From Crocosphaera watsonii WH 8501 (GTDB lineage: Bacteria > Cyanobacteriota > Cyanobacteriia > Cyanobacteriales > Microcystaceae), in assembly GCF_000167195.1 (NCBI RefSeq), contig NZ_AADV02000002.1:586269-650268 (forward strand): 64,000 nt of DNA, given 5' to 3'. The stretch's first letter is position 1. The number at the start of each line of letters is the position of its first letter. Shown here piece by piece: positions 8,343 to 18,325 of the stretch. A program made the translations under genes and the position numbers. Under the pieces are notes generated by a model. It ran no database searches. It worked only from the letters and a program-made list of their open reading frames with translations, and had not been told where the DNA came from.

Positions 8343-9575
8343 ATGAATCAAGAAAACGCTTTTCTTCCCCATGTTATTGCCCCTAAACTACTCAAGATTA
8401 TTGAATCTCAAACTCCTATAGGTAAATTTTATAAGAAAGCAACTTATATGAGTCTGAAAAATGAGCCTGGCAGTCTTGATTTTACCATAGGAGACTCCCA
8501 TGAAATGCCTTTACATGGCTTTGTAGAAGCCCTACAAAAGAATGCTATCCCACAGAAAATAGGATGGTACGGCTATAAAGTAAGTTTACCTGAAACCAAA
8601 AAAATTGTCTCAGAAGCATTGAAAAAACATCGAGGTATATCTATTGTCCCTGATGATATTTTTATGACCAATGGTACAATTGTCGGTTTAGCAATCTGTT
8701 TAAAAATGTTAGCTGAAGAAGATGATGAAGTTATTCTTAATCTTCCTCCCTGGTTTGGATATCGTAAGATGATACAATCAGTAGGAGCTAATCCTATAGG
8801 TATTCCAGTCAAACCTCAAACCTTTGATTTGGATTTAGAAAAAATAGCTGATTCTATTACAGAAAAAACTCGCGCCATTTTAATTAATTCGCCCCATAAT
8901 CCCACTGGGAAAATTTTCTCTGCAAGTACCTTTGAAAAATTAGCAAATATATTAACTGAAGCTTCTAAACGTTATGGTAAACCAATATATTTAATTTCCG
9001 ATGAAACCTTTAGCCGTATTATCTTTGATAACCAAGAGTGTCTGAGTCCAACCCAATTTTATCCTTATTCTTTTTTAGTTTATGGTTATAGCAAAACTTG
9101 GATGGCACCAGGGCAAAGAATAGGTTATATTGCTCTCCCTGAAACTATGCCCAACCGTCCCGAAATAAGAAGCTTAATTGGTCAATTACAAGGTTTATAT
9201 TTTGGTTGGTGTTTTCCCAGTGCTTTGATGCAATACGCATTAGAAGACTTAGAAAAGTTAGACCTGAACCTTGATAAATTACAAGCAAAAAGGGATCGTA
9301 TGGTAACAGAATTACAGAATATGGGTTATGAAGTTAATATCCCTCAAGGAACCTTCTTTTTATTAGTTAAATCTCCTTGGGAAGATGATGGTGCTTTTGC
9401 CGAATTATTAGCCACTAATTATCAAGTATTTGTGTTCCCTGGAACTCCCCAAGAAATTCCAGGATATTTTCGTCTTTCTTTAACAGCTAATGATGAAATG
9501 ATCACCCAAGCACTACCAAAATTTAAGGCAGCTAGAGAAGAAGCATTGAAAATTGAATCAAAAACGGGATCTTGA
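8343..9575 (+). CDS. PLP-dependent class I/II aminotransferase
   Basis: A 410-residue fold-type I aminotransferase. The key elements are NSPHNPTGK (substrate/PLP contacts), the SDETFSRI aspartate for the pyridine nitrogen, the Schiff-base lysine in YGYSKTWMAPGQRIGY, and the late arginine in FRLSLT. It transfers an amino group between an amino acid and a keto acid. Its position at the end of the enzyme cluster, divergent from the amidase, suggests it supplies or modifies an amino-acid building block. It could instead be an ordinary aspartate/aromatic-type enzyme unrelated to the cluster. Confidence 0.88.
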   Translation: MNQENAFLPHVIAPKLLKIIESQTPIGKFYKKATYMSLKNEPGSLDFTIGDSHEMPLHGFVEALQKNAIPQKIGWYGYKVSLPETKKIVSEALKKHRGISIVPDDIFMTNGTIVGLAICLKMLAEEDDEVILNLPPWFGYRKMIQSVGANPIGIPVKPQTFDLDLEKIADSITEKTRAILINSPHNPTGKIFSASTFEKLANILTEASKRYGKPIYLISDETFSRIIFDNQECLSPTQFYPYSFLVYGYSKTWMAPGQRIGYIALPETMPNRPEIRSLIGQLQGLYFGWCFPSALMQYALEDLEKLDLNLDKLQAKRDRMVTELQNMGYEVNIPQGTFFLLVKSPWEDDGAFAELLATNYQVFVFPGTPQEIPGYFRLSLTANDEMITQALPKFKAAREEALKIESKTGS

Positions 9576-9617
9576 TCTTCTTTTTTCTAATTTTTGCTAC
9601 TTAATGGTTAGACTTCG

Positions 9618-10139
9618 TTACCGACATCCTAAACTATCTCTAGTAGAAACCCCTGTAACCGGGTTAACCCCTTCTGCTCGTTCGCACATTAAAGAGACTT
9701 GATAGCGATCGATCACTGCATCTGTAAAGTCGGCCCCCGTGATCACAGCATCATAAAAACGGGTACGAGTGGCGATAGCATCTATTAAAATAGCGTCAGT
9801 GAGATCCGCAAAATCTAAGGTCACGCGATCGAGTAAAGATGAAGTCAAATTAGCCCCCTTTAAATTCGCTTTTAACAGTGTTGCTTCCGTAAAAATGGCA
9901 TAGGAAAGGTTTGACCCCTCAAAATTGGCTTCTCGCATATCTGCGGCGGCGAATACACCCTTTTCTAAGTCCTTATGGGAGAAGTCTTGCTGCTGCAATT
10001 CTCCATAGGTGTAGTTGACCGTGTTATCTTGAGCAATAACAGGACGAGCATCTAGTAAAATCCAAATTGTGGCCACTAAAACTAGAGCAATTAAAGTTAA
10101 AAAGCGAAAAAACAAGGCTTTAATTAGTTTCATCATCAC
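9618..10139 (-). CDS. Exported pentapeptide-repeat protein
   Basis: A 173-residue protein with an N-terminal hydrophobic segment and an Ala-x-Ala-like cleavage region (about residues 8-36), followed by pentapeptide repeats of the A(D/N)LxX type (about 65-150), such as [20 protein letters not shown] secreted or periplasmic/thylakoid-lumen beta-helix is expected. Its start overlaps the end of the LCP gene by 20 bp on the same strand, so the pair is translationally coupled. The start could be any of three consecutive methionines (MMMKLIK). The molecular role is unknown. Confidence 0.8.
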   Translation of the reverse strand: MMMKLIKALFFRFLTLIALVLVATIWILLDARPVIAQDNTVNYTYGELQQQDFSHKDLEKGVFAAADMREANFEGSNLSYAIFTEATLLKANLKGANLTSSLLDRVTLDFADLTDAILIDAIATRTRFYDAVITGADFTDAVIDRYQVSLMCERAEGVNPVTGVSTRDSLGCR

Positions 10140-11625
10140 CGACTACAGTTGAAGGTTTCTTCAGGAAACTATCTCCCAAGATCATATCTTTAGCATCTAA
10201 ACCAATGCGAAGAGTTAATTGAGAGTCTAAGTCTCCTGTAGAAGATGCTTCTACTCTACCCATTCCTAAAGTTGTTTGCAAGAAATTAGCTGCTTCAAAG
10301 TCCCCTTTCTGCACTACAATTTCTGTGTCTCGCAATAATTGGGGTGAGTCTTTGATGGTATATACATTACGGATGTTTTGTTCTGCTAAGTATTCCCGAA
10401 CTTGGTTGAGTAGGCCAGGATCATCCGTAGCATTCTGTAGAGCAATTCTAACACGGTTAGGGGAACGACGAGGAGCAGACTGCCATTGGGGAGTCACCCC
10501 GAAATATTGTTCCATAACTTGATCCTTTCCCCTTCTTGACATAACCCAATAACTACGGTTATCAAATTCTTCTTCTTGGCTAAAGCGACCGGGTAACATC
10601 ACCATTTGTACTTTATCTCGCTCTATTTGTCTCCCAAAATTCACTAAGGCCAGCATTTCTTCCCAAGTGAGGTTAGTATCGATATGTTTTTCTACTAACC
10701 CCATCGCTTGAGGAATACGGGGTATAATAGTTGGGCTAGTTAGACGTTGACGTAGGGACTTGAGCAGTATTTGTTGTCTTTGTACTCGGCCAATGTCTCC
10801 ATAAGCATCTTTACGGAAACGGGCAAAATGTTCGGCCTGTTCCCCATTCAAAATTTGTCTCCCTGCTGGTAAGTCAATTTTCAGGTTTTGGGTTTTGTCT
10901 TCATATTCCATGTGATAGGGGACAAACACCTCTATCCCTCCCACTAGATCCACTAATTCGGTAAACGCATCGGTAGTAACTCGAATATAGCGATCGACGG
11001 GTACATCATTCAAGGTTTTGCTCAGGGTTCTAGCAGCTAAACTGGCACCACCATGAACATTCGCATCATTAATCTTCCTGTAACCAACCCCTGGAATATT
11101 AACCCGACTATCTCTGGGTATCGAAAGCATCTTAACGGACTTATCCGCAGGATCGAAGCGCAAAATTAAAATGGTATCACTGCGGCCTCCAAACCCTTCT
11201 AAACTTCCTGGAGGAGCATCTAGCACCCTATCCACCCCTAATACCAGAAGATTGATGGGACGAGATAAATTATATTGTAACAGTGTATTATCAGCGACGG
11301 GTTCGCTTTTCTCCTCCTGTTGGGTTTCAGTGGTATCTGTCCAAGGGTTGGTTATCTTTTGGGTTAGGGGTAGAATCTTGTCTGAAAGGGGGCTAAATAA
11401 GGTCATAGTTGCCCCTAAGGTGGCTGAACAAACAGCAGTACCACCAAAGATCATCCCCCATAATAACCCCCTAAAAAGAGGATTAAATCCCTTAGTTTTA
11501 CTTTGTTTCTGGGCATTACTCTGGGTTGCCTTTCTACTACGGGGTTTGGGAAATTTATACTTAGAATGCCCCTGTTTTTGTCTAAAACCAGAAGTCTTAG
11601 ACACTCTGTTGACACTACTGGCCAT
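10120..11625 (-). CDS. LytR-CpsA-Psr (LCP) family protein with a C-terminal LytR_C domain
   Basis: A basic, Ser/Lys-rich cytoplasmic N-terminus is followed by one membrane segment near residues 50-75. The LCP domain (about 120-310) shows LGVDRV, GRSDTI(L)[22 protein letters not shown] and the late [19 protein letters not shown] motif with its conserved arginines. A LytR_C domain follows at about 390-490. LCP enzymes transfer lipid-linked glycopolymers to the cell wall or process polyprenyl phosphates at the outer face of the membrane. I chose ATG at 11625 over GTG at 11631 because a GAGG lies five bases upstream of the ATG. It overlaps the downstream pentapeptide gene. Confidence 0.9.
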   Translation of the reverse strand: MASSVNRVSKTSGFRQKQGHSKYKFPKPRSRKATQSNAQKQSKTKGFNPLFRGLLWGMIFGGTAVCSATLGATMTLFSPLSDKILPLTQKITNPWTDTTETQQEEKSEPVADNTLLQYNLSRPINLLVLGVDRVLDAPPGSLEGFGGRSDTILILRFDPADKSVKMLSIPRDSRVNIPGVGYRKINDANVHGGASLAARTLSKTLNDVPVDRYIRVTTDAFTELVDLVGGIEVFVPYHMEYEDKTQNLKIDLPAGRQILNGEQAEHFARFRKDAYGDIGRVQRQQILLKSLRQRLTSPTIIPRIPQAMGLVEKHIDTNLTWEEMLALVNFGRQIERDKVQMVMLPGRFSQEEEFDNRSYWVMSRRGKDQVMEQYFGVTPQWQSAPRRSPNRVRIALQNATDDPGLLNQVREYLAEQNIRNVYTIKDSPQLLRDTEIVVQKGDFEAANFLQTTLGMGRVEASSTGDLDSQLTLRIGLDAKDMILGDSFLKKPSTVVGDDETN

Positions 11626-11710
11626 ATTCACCTCAACACACCACCTTACTCTTGTTTAGAAGTCTCTTTATGTTAAGATGTTCCCTGTTTGTTCAGTTAC
11701 CAGTTACCAG

Positions 11711-12859
11711 TTAGGGGTTATTAAAACTAATATTTAAGATTAATATCGGTAATACAAAGAAAACAATTATTAGATAAACTAAAGCTAGATAGGTTTTTTC
11801 ACTGGCAACATGGGCTAAAGTTTTAGCCCCGACAATGGGTATTTTTCTTAAGAAAGGAATTCCATAAATAAGAATAACACCAGAGCAATTATATAAGAAA
11901 TGAACTAGGGCTATTTCTAAAGCAGCGATCGCATTTTCCTTAACAGCAGTTGCTGCTAATAATGCTGTAATACAAGTACCAATATTCGCACCTAAGATAA
12001 AGGGATAGATTTTTTCTAAACTCAATAAACCAACTCCTGCTAAGGGAACCATTAAACTGGTAGTAGTAGAAGAAGATTGCACTAACATAGTTACCATTGT
12101 TCCTAAAAGAATGCTGAAAACTGCATTTTTACCCATAGCAGTGTTCAAGATTCCTTTTGCTTGATTGATTAGCAAACTTTTGAGGATCTTACCTATGTAT
12201 AAAATAGAAACAAAAATCAGAACTATTCCGATTGTAATTAAAGCAATACCATCAAAGGGTTGTGGTAAATTTACTGTTACTTGTTTCATCAATTTAAGCA
12301 CGGGAACAGTAATAAATTCAACAAAATTAAATCCGGTTAAATCAGGGGTTTCCGTTCCTTTCAAAAATTGAGCCAAAAACAAAGCTGTTTTTTCTAGAAA
12401 ATGTGTGGTTATTTCTAAGGGTAAAAAAATCAGGACAGCGAGAAGATTAAAAAAGTCATGAATAGTAGCAGCAGCAAAAGCCTTTCTAAACTCTTCTTTG
12501 TTACCAATATGACCTAAACTAACAATAGTATTTGTAATAGTTGTACCAAGATTTGAACCCATAACCATAGGAACAGCAATGCTTACAGGGAGTCCCCCAG
12601 CTACTAAACCCACTATAATAGATGTAACTGTACTCGATGATTGAATTAAAGCAGTTGCCATAATTCCTACAATTAAACCAGCAAAAGGATTAGTAGCAAA
12701 AGTAAATAATTCTTCCGCTCTTTCCCCCACACTTAGTTTAAAACCTGAACTAATTAAAGTAACAGCAACAATAAGGAAATAAACTAAGATAATAACCCCT
12801 AACCACTTGAGAAAATTATTATTTTTACCTGTTATTTTGTCATTAATGGGTTGAATCAT
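11711..12859 (-). CDS. Na+/phosphate symporter (PNaS/NptA family)
   Basis: A 382-residue integral membrane protein with about nine hydrophobic segments and the duplicated QSSS signature of sodium-phosphate cotransporters: ALIQSSSTVTSI near residue 66 and MLVQSSSTTTSL near 260. The conserved MGSNLGTTITN and GANIGTCIT segments are also present. It lacks the C-terminal PhoU-like domain found in many bacterial relatives. It is predicted to move phosphate with Na+ across the plasma membrane. No Pho box could be recognised upstream. It is divergent from the Trp-rich protein gene, with a hairpin between them. Confidence 0.88.
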   Translation of the reverse strand: MIQPINDKITGKNNNFLKWLGVIILVYFLIVAVTLISSGFKLSVGERAEELFTFATNPFAGLIVGIMATALIQSSSTVTSIIVGLVAGGLPVSIAVPMVMGSNLGTTITNTIVSLGHIGNKEEFRKAFAAATIHDFFNLLAVLIFLPLEITTHFLEKTALFLAQFLKGTETPDLTGFNFVEFITVPVLKLMKQVTVNLPQPFDGIALITIGIVLIFVSILYIGKILKSLLINQAKGILNTAMGKNAVFSILLGTMVTMLVQSSSTTTSLMVPLAGVGLLSLEKIYPFILGANIGTCITALLAATAVKENAIAALEIALVHFLYNCSGVILIYGIPFLRKIPIVGAKTLAHVASEKTYLALVYLIIVFFVLPILILNISFNNP

Positions 12860-12910
12860 GATATAATTAGAGTGGTGTTATTTAATTAAGGAATATCTTT
12901 AATTATAAGA

Positions 12911-12930
12911 CCCCGTCGTTGACGATGGGG
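12911..12930. terminator. Hairpin between divergent genes
   Basis: CCCCGTCG and CGATGGGG form an eight-base-pair stem (one G-U) around a four-base loop. It lies between the divergent Na/Pi symporter and TIGR02450 genes, so it is not an obvious terminator for either. It may be part of a leader or a small dispersed repeat. Confidence 0.3.
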
Positions 12931-12965
12931 TTTAGATGAAAAATGATTTTTGAGGTACTAAGAAA

Positions 12966-13226
12966 ATGGCCAAAAAACAAAAATTTCCTCACCTATTGGG
13001 TTCAAAATGGACAGCAAAACAAAAAACATGGGGATGGCGACATTTTCAAGTAGTTAACCGCAAAAATCAAGGTAAGTTTGTCTTTGCTGAAATGGTAGCT
13101 TCTTGTGATGAAAATGTACGTTTTTGGATCAATGCAAAACAATTTAAAGATCGTTCTTTATGGCAACCTGGATGGCAAACCTTGGAAGAAATGAACGAAC
13201 CAGAAGAAGGATTAGATATTCTTTAA
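12966..13226 (+). CDS. TIGR02450 family Trp-rich protein
   Basis: An 86-residue soluble basic protein with the conserved tryptophan-rich pattern of the TIGR02450 family (LLGSKWTA..KTWGWRHFQV, then VRFWINAKQFKDRSLWQPGW). The family is common in cyanobacteria and marine proteobacteria and has no assigned function. The gene stands alone, 11 bp before the convergent FkbM methyltransferase gene. Confidence 0.85.
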   Translation: MAKKQKFPHLLGSKWTAKQKTWGWRHFQVVNRKNQGKFVFAEMVASCDENVRFWINAKQFKDRSLWQPGWQTLEEMNEPEEGLDIL

Positions 13227-13237
13227 ATAGAGTTATT

Positions 13238-14026
13238 TTAATTTTGTTTATTTTCTTGTTTTTCCTTGACATAAAAAGCATCTCCCCAAGATGGGTGAAA
13301 TGGGGTTACTGTTGCCACACGCTGAAAGCCTTTATTGTTCAAAAATTCATCAATTTGCTCAATTATTGCACAGCCTTCATACAGTTCTTGATAATTGACT
13401 TCCGTATTAATTGCTTCAATATATTTTAACGTATTGATTGCACCTTGAAAAGCCAGAAGTTCGGCACCTTGAATATCAATATTAATCATATTAAAATCAG
13501 ATGGCTCAAGATTTTGTTCATTAAGTAGCTGATCAAGTGTCTTGGACTGAATTTTTATTTGACGGGACTCTACAATAAATGGGTAAATTTGTTTGACTTT
13601 TTTCAACGGTAAGAGAGAACTACTTTGATCGAATGAAGTCACATATAAAACTGTTTCTCCATTAAAGTTATTGATTGCACAATTGACGGCTATAGCATTA
13701 GAAAAATCCTTGATAGTTTCTTTTAATCTTTCAAAAACAACGGGGTTTGCTTCAATAAACAAAATATTTTGAAACCCCATCTTTTGATATAAGTCAATTT
13801 CTTGACCTTCATGTGCGCCAATATGAATGACACCACGGGTTTCTAAAGAGTGTTTATGACAAAGATGCTCAAGATCGAGCATTAGAGTATTATTTATAGG
13901 TAGTCCAATTAAAGAGCGAACCACCCTATTAACGATCTTGACCAGGGTTAAGAAAAATAAAATGGGGAAGAATAATAACCGAGTTATATTTTCTGAGGAA
14001 TATCGACTCATTATTTTTTCTATCAT
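13238..14026 (-). CDS. FkbM family methyltransferase (membrane-anchored)
   Basis: A 262-residue FkbM-type SAM methyltransferase. A hydrophobic segment near residues 14-35 could anchor it. The catalytic domain begins with GVIHIGAHEGQEIDLYQKMGF and FIEANPVVFERL (SAM-binding motifs I and II), and later has INIDIQGAELLAFQGA. FkbM enzymes O-methylate sugars or polyketide-type substrates. It forms a pair with the next FkbM gene (20-bp gap, same strand), so the two probably act on the same glycan or metabolite. Confidence 0.85.
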   Translation of the reverse strand: MIEKIMSRYSSENITRLLFFPILFFLTLVKIVNRVVRSLIGLPINNTLMLDLEHLCHKHSLETRGVIHIGAHEGQEIDLYQKMGFQNILFIEANPVVFERLKETIKDFSNAIAVNCAINNFNGETVLYVTSFDQSSSLLPLKKVKQIYPFIVESRQIKIQSKTLDQLLNEQNLEPSDFNMINIDIQGAELLAFQGAINTLKYIEAINTEVNYQELYEGCAIIEQIDEFLNNKGFQRVATVTPFHPSWGDAFYVKEKQENKQN

Positions 14027-14045
14027 GAGTATTTTGACTAGATAT

Positions 14046-14873
14046 CTAACTAGATACTTTTAGGACAAGTGGTTTGATCAATCGACTAATAAAACCATCG
14101 TAGTAGGAAGCGCATATTTTACTCATGTCAACTTCTTTCGGGTGAAAATTACGACAGGAAATAATATTCCCATAAATGGCATTTGACTGAAAAATCCTAT
14201 CAAGATTGAGATCGGATGCTTGTAAGTCAAAGATTAGCTCTTTTGCATTCGGGGCAAAATCAATGATAATACTAAAGTCATAACCACAATTCTTTAGGAT
14301 AGATAGACAATCCTTGGTTGCATTGAGGAACTGGGATGACCATCCAGCTTGGTTACTCTGTCTATTCCCTCCACCTCCATACTCAAACATAATGACCTTT
14401 GGCAATGAGGATTCTGGTAATTCGGTCAACTGTTTAATAACCACAGATTCCCAGCCTTCAATATCTAGTTTAAGACAGGTGATTTCTGGGACTGCAAGCT
14501 GATCTAACAAATTAGCTAAGGTGATGGATGGAACTGGTTTTGCATTCTTTGAAGATCCAAACCAGTTCGGGTCTAAGGAGCTAAAATTACGGTTTAAAAA
14601 CCCAGCAAATTTGCCCATATACAAGTTTTGGATATCGTTAGTATCGGAAAGACAAGATTCAATTAAGTTAATGTCATGAGTCTGGCATATCTTAAGTAAT
14701 TTATCGTTAGGGAGAGGTTCTACAGCAACAGTCTCAAATCCACAACGAGCAAATACCTCACAATAGAAGGCAAAAGTTCCTACACCAACATCTATACACA
14801 TTCCTGTTTTCTTTTTATCGATCTCTAGGATAATTTGTTCTAGTAAATCTTGACAACAGGTTTCAACATTCAT
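14046..14873 (-). CDS. FkbM family methyltransferase
   Basis: A 275-residue FkbM-type SAM methyltransferase without a membrane segment. Motif I is CIDVGVGTFAFYCEVFARCGF, followed by AVEPLPNDKLL, with CLKLDIEGWESVVIKQL as the conserved later motif. It precedes the second FkbM gene in a two-gene run. The two proteins share the fold but are not close copies. Sugar O-methylation in exopolysaccharide or glycolipid is a reasonable guess. Confidence 0.85.
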   Translation of the reverse strand: MNVETCCQDLLEQIILEIDKKKTGMCIDVGVGTFAFYCEVFARCGFETVAVEPLPNDKLLKICQTHDINLIESCLSDTNDIQNLYMGKFAGFLNRNFSSLDPNWFGSSKNAKPVPSITLANLLDQLAVPEITCLKLDIEGWESVVIKQLTELPESSLPKVIMFEYGGGGNRQSNQAGWSSQFLNATKDCLSILKNCGYDFSIIIDFAPNAKELIFDLQASDLNLDRIFQSNAIYGNIISCRNFHPKEVDMSKICASYYDGFISRLIKPLVLKVSS

Positions 14874-14951
14874 AAACTAAGTTTTTTGTTGAGACTACGC
14901 CATTTAGTTTATCGGTTGGGATTCATCCCCATCTAAAATATAGATATTTTT

Positions 14952-15065
14952 TTAATAATTTATAGATAGGGACTTCTGCCAACATTTTGTTAAACCTTTA
15001 ACTGTTGCTACATCAACTTTATAATCAAGATAATCTTCTAAGTCTTGTGTAGTAAACGCTATGGT
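14952..15065 (-). pseudogene. Possible nucleotidyltransferase C-terminal remnant
   Basis: A minus-strand open stretch without a start codon reads TTQDLEDYLDYKVDVATVKG and then ends after a short tail. This resembles the C-terminus of MNT-type small nucleotidyltransferases, where EDLLGxKVDLVT is typical. It lies in the menD upstream region and has no intact partner toxin. Weak call from pattern only. Confidence 0.3.
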
Positions 15066-15108
15066 GCTATTTTTACTCTCAGACAAATAATTACCCGGTT
15101 AATAAAGG

Positions 15109-16857
15109 ATGCAGCTTGATTTTCGTAATATTAATACTTTATGGTCTTCTGTTATTGTAGAGACTTTATCTCGTTTAGGACTAACCACGGCAGTTATTTG
15201 TCCGGGATCTCGTTCAACTCCTTTAACCCTTGCTTTTGCTCGTCATCCTCATATTGAAACTATCCCCATTTTAGATGAGCGATCGGCTGCTTTTTTTGCT
15301 TTAGGAATAGCCAAACGTACCCATCTTCCTACTGCTTTAATTTGTACTTCGGGTACAGCAGGAGCAAATTTTTATCCGGCAGTTATTGAAGCGAAAGAAA
15401 GTCAAGTTCCTTTATTAATTTTTACGGGCGATCGCCCTCCAGAATTAAGAAACTGTCATGCAGGACAAACTATTGATCAAGTTAAATTGTACAGTAATTA
15501 TTGCCGTTGGTACACAGAATTATCTTTACCTTCTCTAGACATAAAAATGTTGTCTTATCTCAGACAAACTATTATTACTGCTTGGGATCATACCTTAGTC
15601 CCTTATCGGGGGGTTGTTCATCTAAACTGCCCGTTTCGTGAACCTTTAGCCCCTATTGTTACTCCTGAGATTAATACTTTATCTTCTACAATAAATTTTG
15701 ATGTTTTTTTTACAAATATTTATCAAGGAGATAAAAAAATATTAGTTAAATATGATTTATCTAATTACTTAGAATATTGGCTTTCTCAATCCAAAGGAAT
15801 TATTATTGCTGGTGTCTTTAATACAAATAATCCTGATTTATACTGCAAGCAAATTTTTTCTTTATCCAAACTCTTGAAATATCCAATTTTAGCAGAGGCA
15901 TTATGTCCTTTAAGAAATTATGCTCAAGATTTACCTAATTTAATCAATACTTATGATATTCTGCTTCGTAATGATAAACTAGCCGATGAATTGCGTCCTG
16001 ATGTAGTTATTCAAATTGGAGAATTTCCCACCAGTAAGCAATTAAGAGGATGGGTAGAGGATAGTAAAGTAGAATATTTTGTGATTGATAATCGTCCTGA
16101 TAATCTTAATCCTCTTCATAATAATACTCATTATATTAGGGCTAATATTCATGATTTAGATATGGAGTATGAGCCAGATAAACTAGCTGAAAAACTAGAT
16201 ATTTCTTATCTAGTTAGATGGAAAACAGACAATGATATAATTAATCAAAAAATAATAGCCTACTTTGAAAGTGAGGAGGAATTACTAGAAGCAAAAATAT
16301 CTTTTATTCTTTCTAAAAAACTACCAGAAAAAACCCCTATCTTTATCGCTAATAGTATGCCCGTGCGTTATGCTGAATTTTTCTGGATGCCGAATGAACG
16401 TCAATTAATGCCTTATTTTAATCGAGGAGCAAACGGAATTGAAGGAACATTATCTACTGCTTTAGGAATAGCTTATCAAGGCAAAAGTAGTGTACTATTG
16501 ACAGGAGATTTAGCTCTTTTACACGATACAAATGGTTGGTTAATTAATAAACACTTTCAAGGTCATTTAACCATAATTTTAATTAATAATAATGGGGGTG
16601 GAATCTTTGAAATATTACCAATTGCTCAAGAAGATTCTTTTTTTGAAGAATATTTTGCGACTCCCCAAAATGTCGATTTTTCTCAATTGTGTACAACTTA
16701 TAATGTTGAACATATTTTAATCAAAAATTGGACACAACTAGAACAATTATTAAGTCCCTTGCCATCAACAGGAATCCGTGTGTTAGAATTAAAAACCGAC
16801 CGAAAAAGAGATGCCCTTTGGCTACAAAATAATCTAGCAAAATTATCAAAAAATTAG
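15109..16857 (+). CDS. menD: 2-succinyl-5-enolpyruvyl-6-hydroxy-3-cyclohexene-1-carboxylate synthase
   Basis: A 582-residue thiamine-diphosphate enzyme that joins isochorismate and 2-oxoglutarate, the first committed step of phylloquinone (photosystem I quinone) synthesis. The N-terminal Pyr domain has CPGSRSTPLTLAFARHP and LDERSAAFFALG, with Glu57 as the ThDP-activating glutamate. The C-terminal PP domain has GDLALLHDTNGW and ILINNNGGGIFEILP for the metal-diphosphate site. Length is normal for the family. No other men genes are in the window, which is common in cyanobacteria. The ATG is preceded by AAAGGA. Confidence 0.95.
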   Translation: MQLDFRNINTLWSSVIVETLSRLGLTTAVICPGSRSTPLTLAFARHPHIETIPILDERSAAFFALGIAKRTHLPTALICTSGTAGANFYPAVIEAKESQVPLLIFTGDRPPELRNCHAGQTIDQVKLYSNYCRWYTELSLPSLDIKMLSYLRQTIITAWDHTLVPYRGVVHLNCPFREPLAPIVTPEINTLSSTINFDVFFTNIYQGDKKILVKYDLSNYLEYWLSQSKGIIIAGVFNTNNPDLYCKQIFSLSKLLKYPILAEALCPLRNYAQDLPNLINTYDILLRNDKLADELRPDVVIQIGEFPTSKQLRGWVEDSKVEYFVIDNRPDNLNPLHNNTHYIRANIHDLDMEYEPDKLAEKLDISYLVRWKTDNDIINQKIIAYFESEEELLEAKISFILSKKLPEKTPIFIANSMPVRYAEFFWMPNERQLMPYFNRGANGIEGTLSTALGIAYQGKSSVLLTGDLALLHDTNGWLINKHFQGHLTIILINNNGGGIFEILPIAQEDSFFEEYFATPQNVDFSQLCTTYNVEHILIKNWTQLEQLLSPLPSTGIRVLELKTDRKRDALWLQNNLAKLSKN

Positions 16858-16871
16858 GCATTGTGCCTGTC

Positions 16872-16888
16872 ACAAGCTAAAAGCTTGT
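16872..16888. terminator. Small hairpin after menD
   Basis: ACAAGCT and AGCTTGT form a seven-base-pair stem with an AAA loop between the menD stop and the next start. It lacks a strong T-run. It may be a dispersed cyanobacterial repeat rather than a true terminator. Confidence 0.35.
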
Positions 16889-16900
16889 TCCACGATTAAC

Positions 16901-18112
16901 ATGATTTCTACCTTTCCTCAAACAAATTCAGTTCATTTCTCACAGATTCGTCTAGAAATTCGTACCCTTCAGGCTCAATTAGTAGAATGGAGGCGTTATC
17001 TACATCAGCGTCCAGAATTGGGCTTTCAAGAAGAAATTACCGCCGATTTTATCCATCAAACCCTCACAAAAATTGGCATTCCCCATGAAACAGGTATCGC
17101 TAAAACGGGAATTGTGGCCACCATTGAAAGTTTTCATCCTGGGCCTGTCTTAGCTATTCGTGCTGATATAGACGCTTTGCCTATCTATGAGGAAAACGAG
17201 GTTCCTTACCGTTCCCTCCACGAAGGGACCATGCACGCTTGTGGACACGATGGCCACACAACGATCGCATTAGGGACTGCTTATTATTTGTGGAAACATC
17301 GTCGAAACTTCAAAGGAACCGTGAAAATTATTTTTCAGCCGGCAGAAGAAAGTCCAGGGGGTGCTAAACCGATGATAGAAGCAGGAGTATTAAAAAATCC
17401 TGATGTAGATAGCATTATCGGGCTACATTTGTGGAATAATCTACCTCTGGGAACTATAGGGGTTCGTAGTGGTCCATTAATGGCTGCCGTTGAGTGTTTT
17501 CGTCTCAACATTTTTGGGAAAGGCGGCCATGGAGCTATGCCTCATCAAACCGTTGATTCTGTGGTGGTTAGCGCACAGATTATTAATGCCTTACAGTCTA
17601 TTGTTTCTCGTAACATTAATCCTATTGATTCTGGGGTAGTAACTGTGGGAGAGTTACACGCAGGAACGGCTTTAAATGTTATTGCTGATACGGCTAGAAT
17701 GAGTGGCACAGTACGTTATTTTAATCCTGAGTTTGAGGGTTATTTTGCTCAAAGAATAGAAGATATTGTTAAAGGTATTTGTCAAGGGTACGGAGCCGAC
17801 TATGAGTTAGATTATTGGCGATTATATCCTCCTGTGATTAATGATGAAAACATGGCTGATTTAGTTAAATCCGTGGCTTTAGAAGTGATAGAAACCCCTA
17901 TAGGTATTGCCCCTGAATGTCAAACAATGGGAGGAGAAGATATGTCTTTCTTTTTAGAAGAAGTGCCAGGATGTTACTTTTTTCTGGGTTCGGCTAATGC
18001 TGAAAAAGGCTTAAATTATCCCCACCATCATCCTCGCTTTGATTTTGATGAAACTGTTTTGCCGTTAGGGGTAGAGATGTTTGTCCGTTGTGTAGAAAAA
18101 TTTTGTGTTTAA
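16901..18112 (+). CDS. M20 family amidohydrolase (N-acyl amino acid / IAA-amino acid hydrolase type)
   Basis: A 403-residue M20D-type metallo-amidohydrolase that removes acyl groups from amino-acid conjugates. Metal-site motifs are MHACGHDGHTTIALG and FQPAEESPGGAKPMIEAG, with the dimerisation-domain GKGGHGAMPHQTVDS and the C-terminal GGEDMSFFLEEVPG and HHHPRFDFDE. No signal peptide. It follows menD by 43 bp but is functionally unrelated. Length is typical of the family. Confidence 0.9.
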   Translation: MISTFPQTNSVHFSQIRLEIRTLQAQLVEWRRYLHQRPELGFQEEITADFIHQTLTKIGIPHETGIAKTGIVATIESFHPGPVLAIRADIDALPIYEENEVPYRSLHEGTMHACGHDGHTTIALGTAYYLWKHRRNFKGTVKIIFQPAEESPGGAKPMIEAGVLKNPDVDSIIGLHLWNNLPLGTIGVRSGPLMAAVECFRLNIFGKGGHGAMPHQTVDSVVVSAQIINALQSIVSRNINPIDSGVVTVGELHAGTALNVIADTARMSGTVRYFNPEFEGYFAQRIEDIVKGICQGYGADYELDYWRLYPPVINDENMADLVKSVALEVIETPIGIAPECQTMGGEDMSFFLEEVPGCYFFLGSANAEKGLNYPHHHPRFDFDETVLPLGVEMFVRCVEKFCV

Positions 18113-18325
18113 TTAGTTCCTGCCCTATCCCTACCCACCCCCACCCCTCCCAGGAGGGGAGCCAGAAAGGGAACTCATATTACTTGGATAAGCCAGAAAA
18201 GTTGATCAAATGGTATATCCTCAAAAATTATAACAGTTTTGAAATATTCAGAATTTCCTCTAGTATTCTTAATATAGCAATCAGTTATCAGTTGTGAGAA
18301 TTAAGTGAATTATGATCCCCCCTAA

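Noticed and set aside
11171-11659. A 162-residue plus-strand reading frame
   Set aside because: Entirely antisense to the well-supported LCP gene. Its composition reflects the complementary strand.
13160-13429. An 89-residue plus-strand reading frame
   Set aside because: It overlaps the end of the TIGR02450 gene and runs antisense through the FkbM gene, with no recognisable composition or start signal.
18088-18297. A 69-residue plus-strand reading frame after the M20 gene
   Set aside because: It covers C-rich intergenic repeats and overlaps the end of the M20 gene. It has no protein-like conservation signal.
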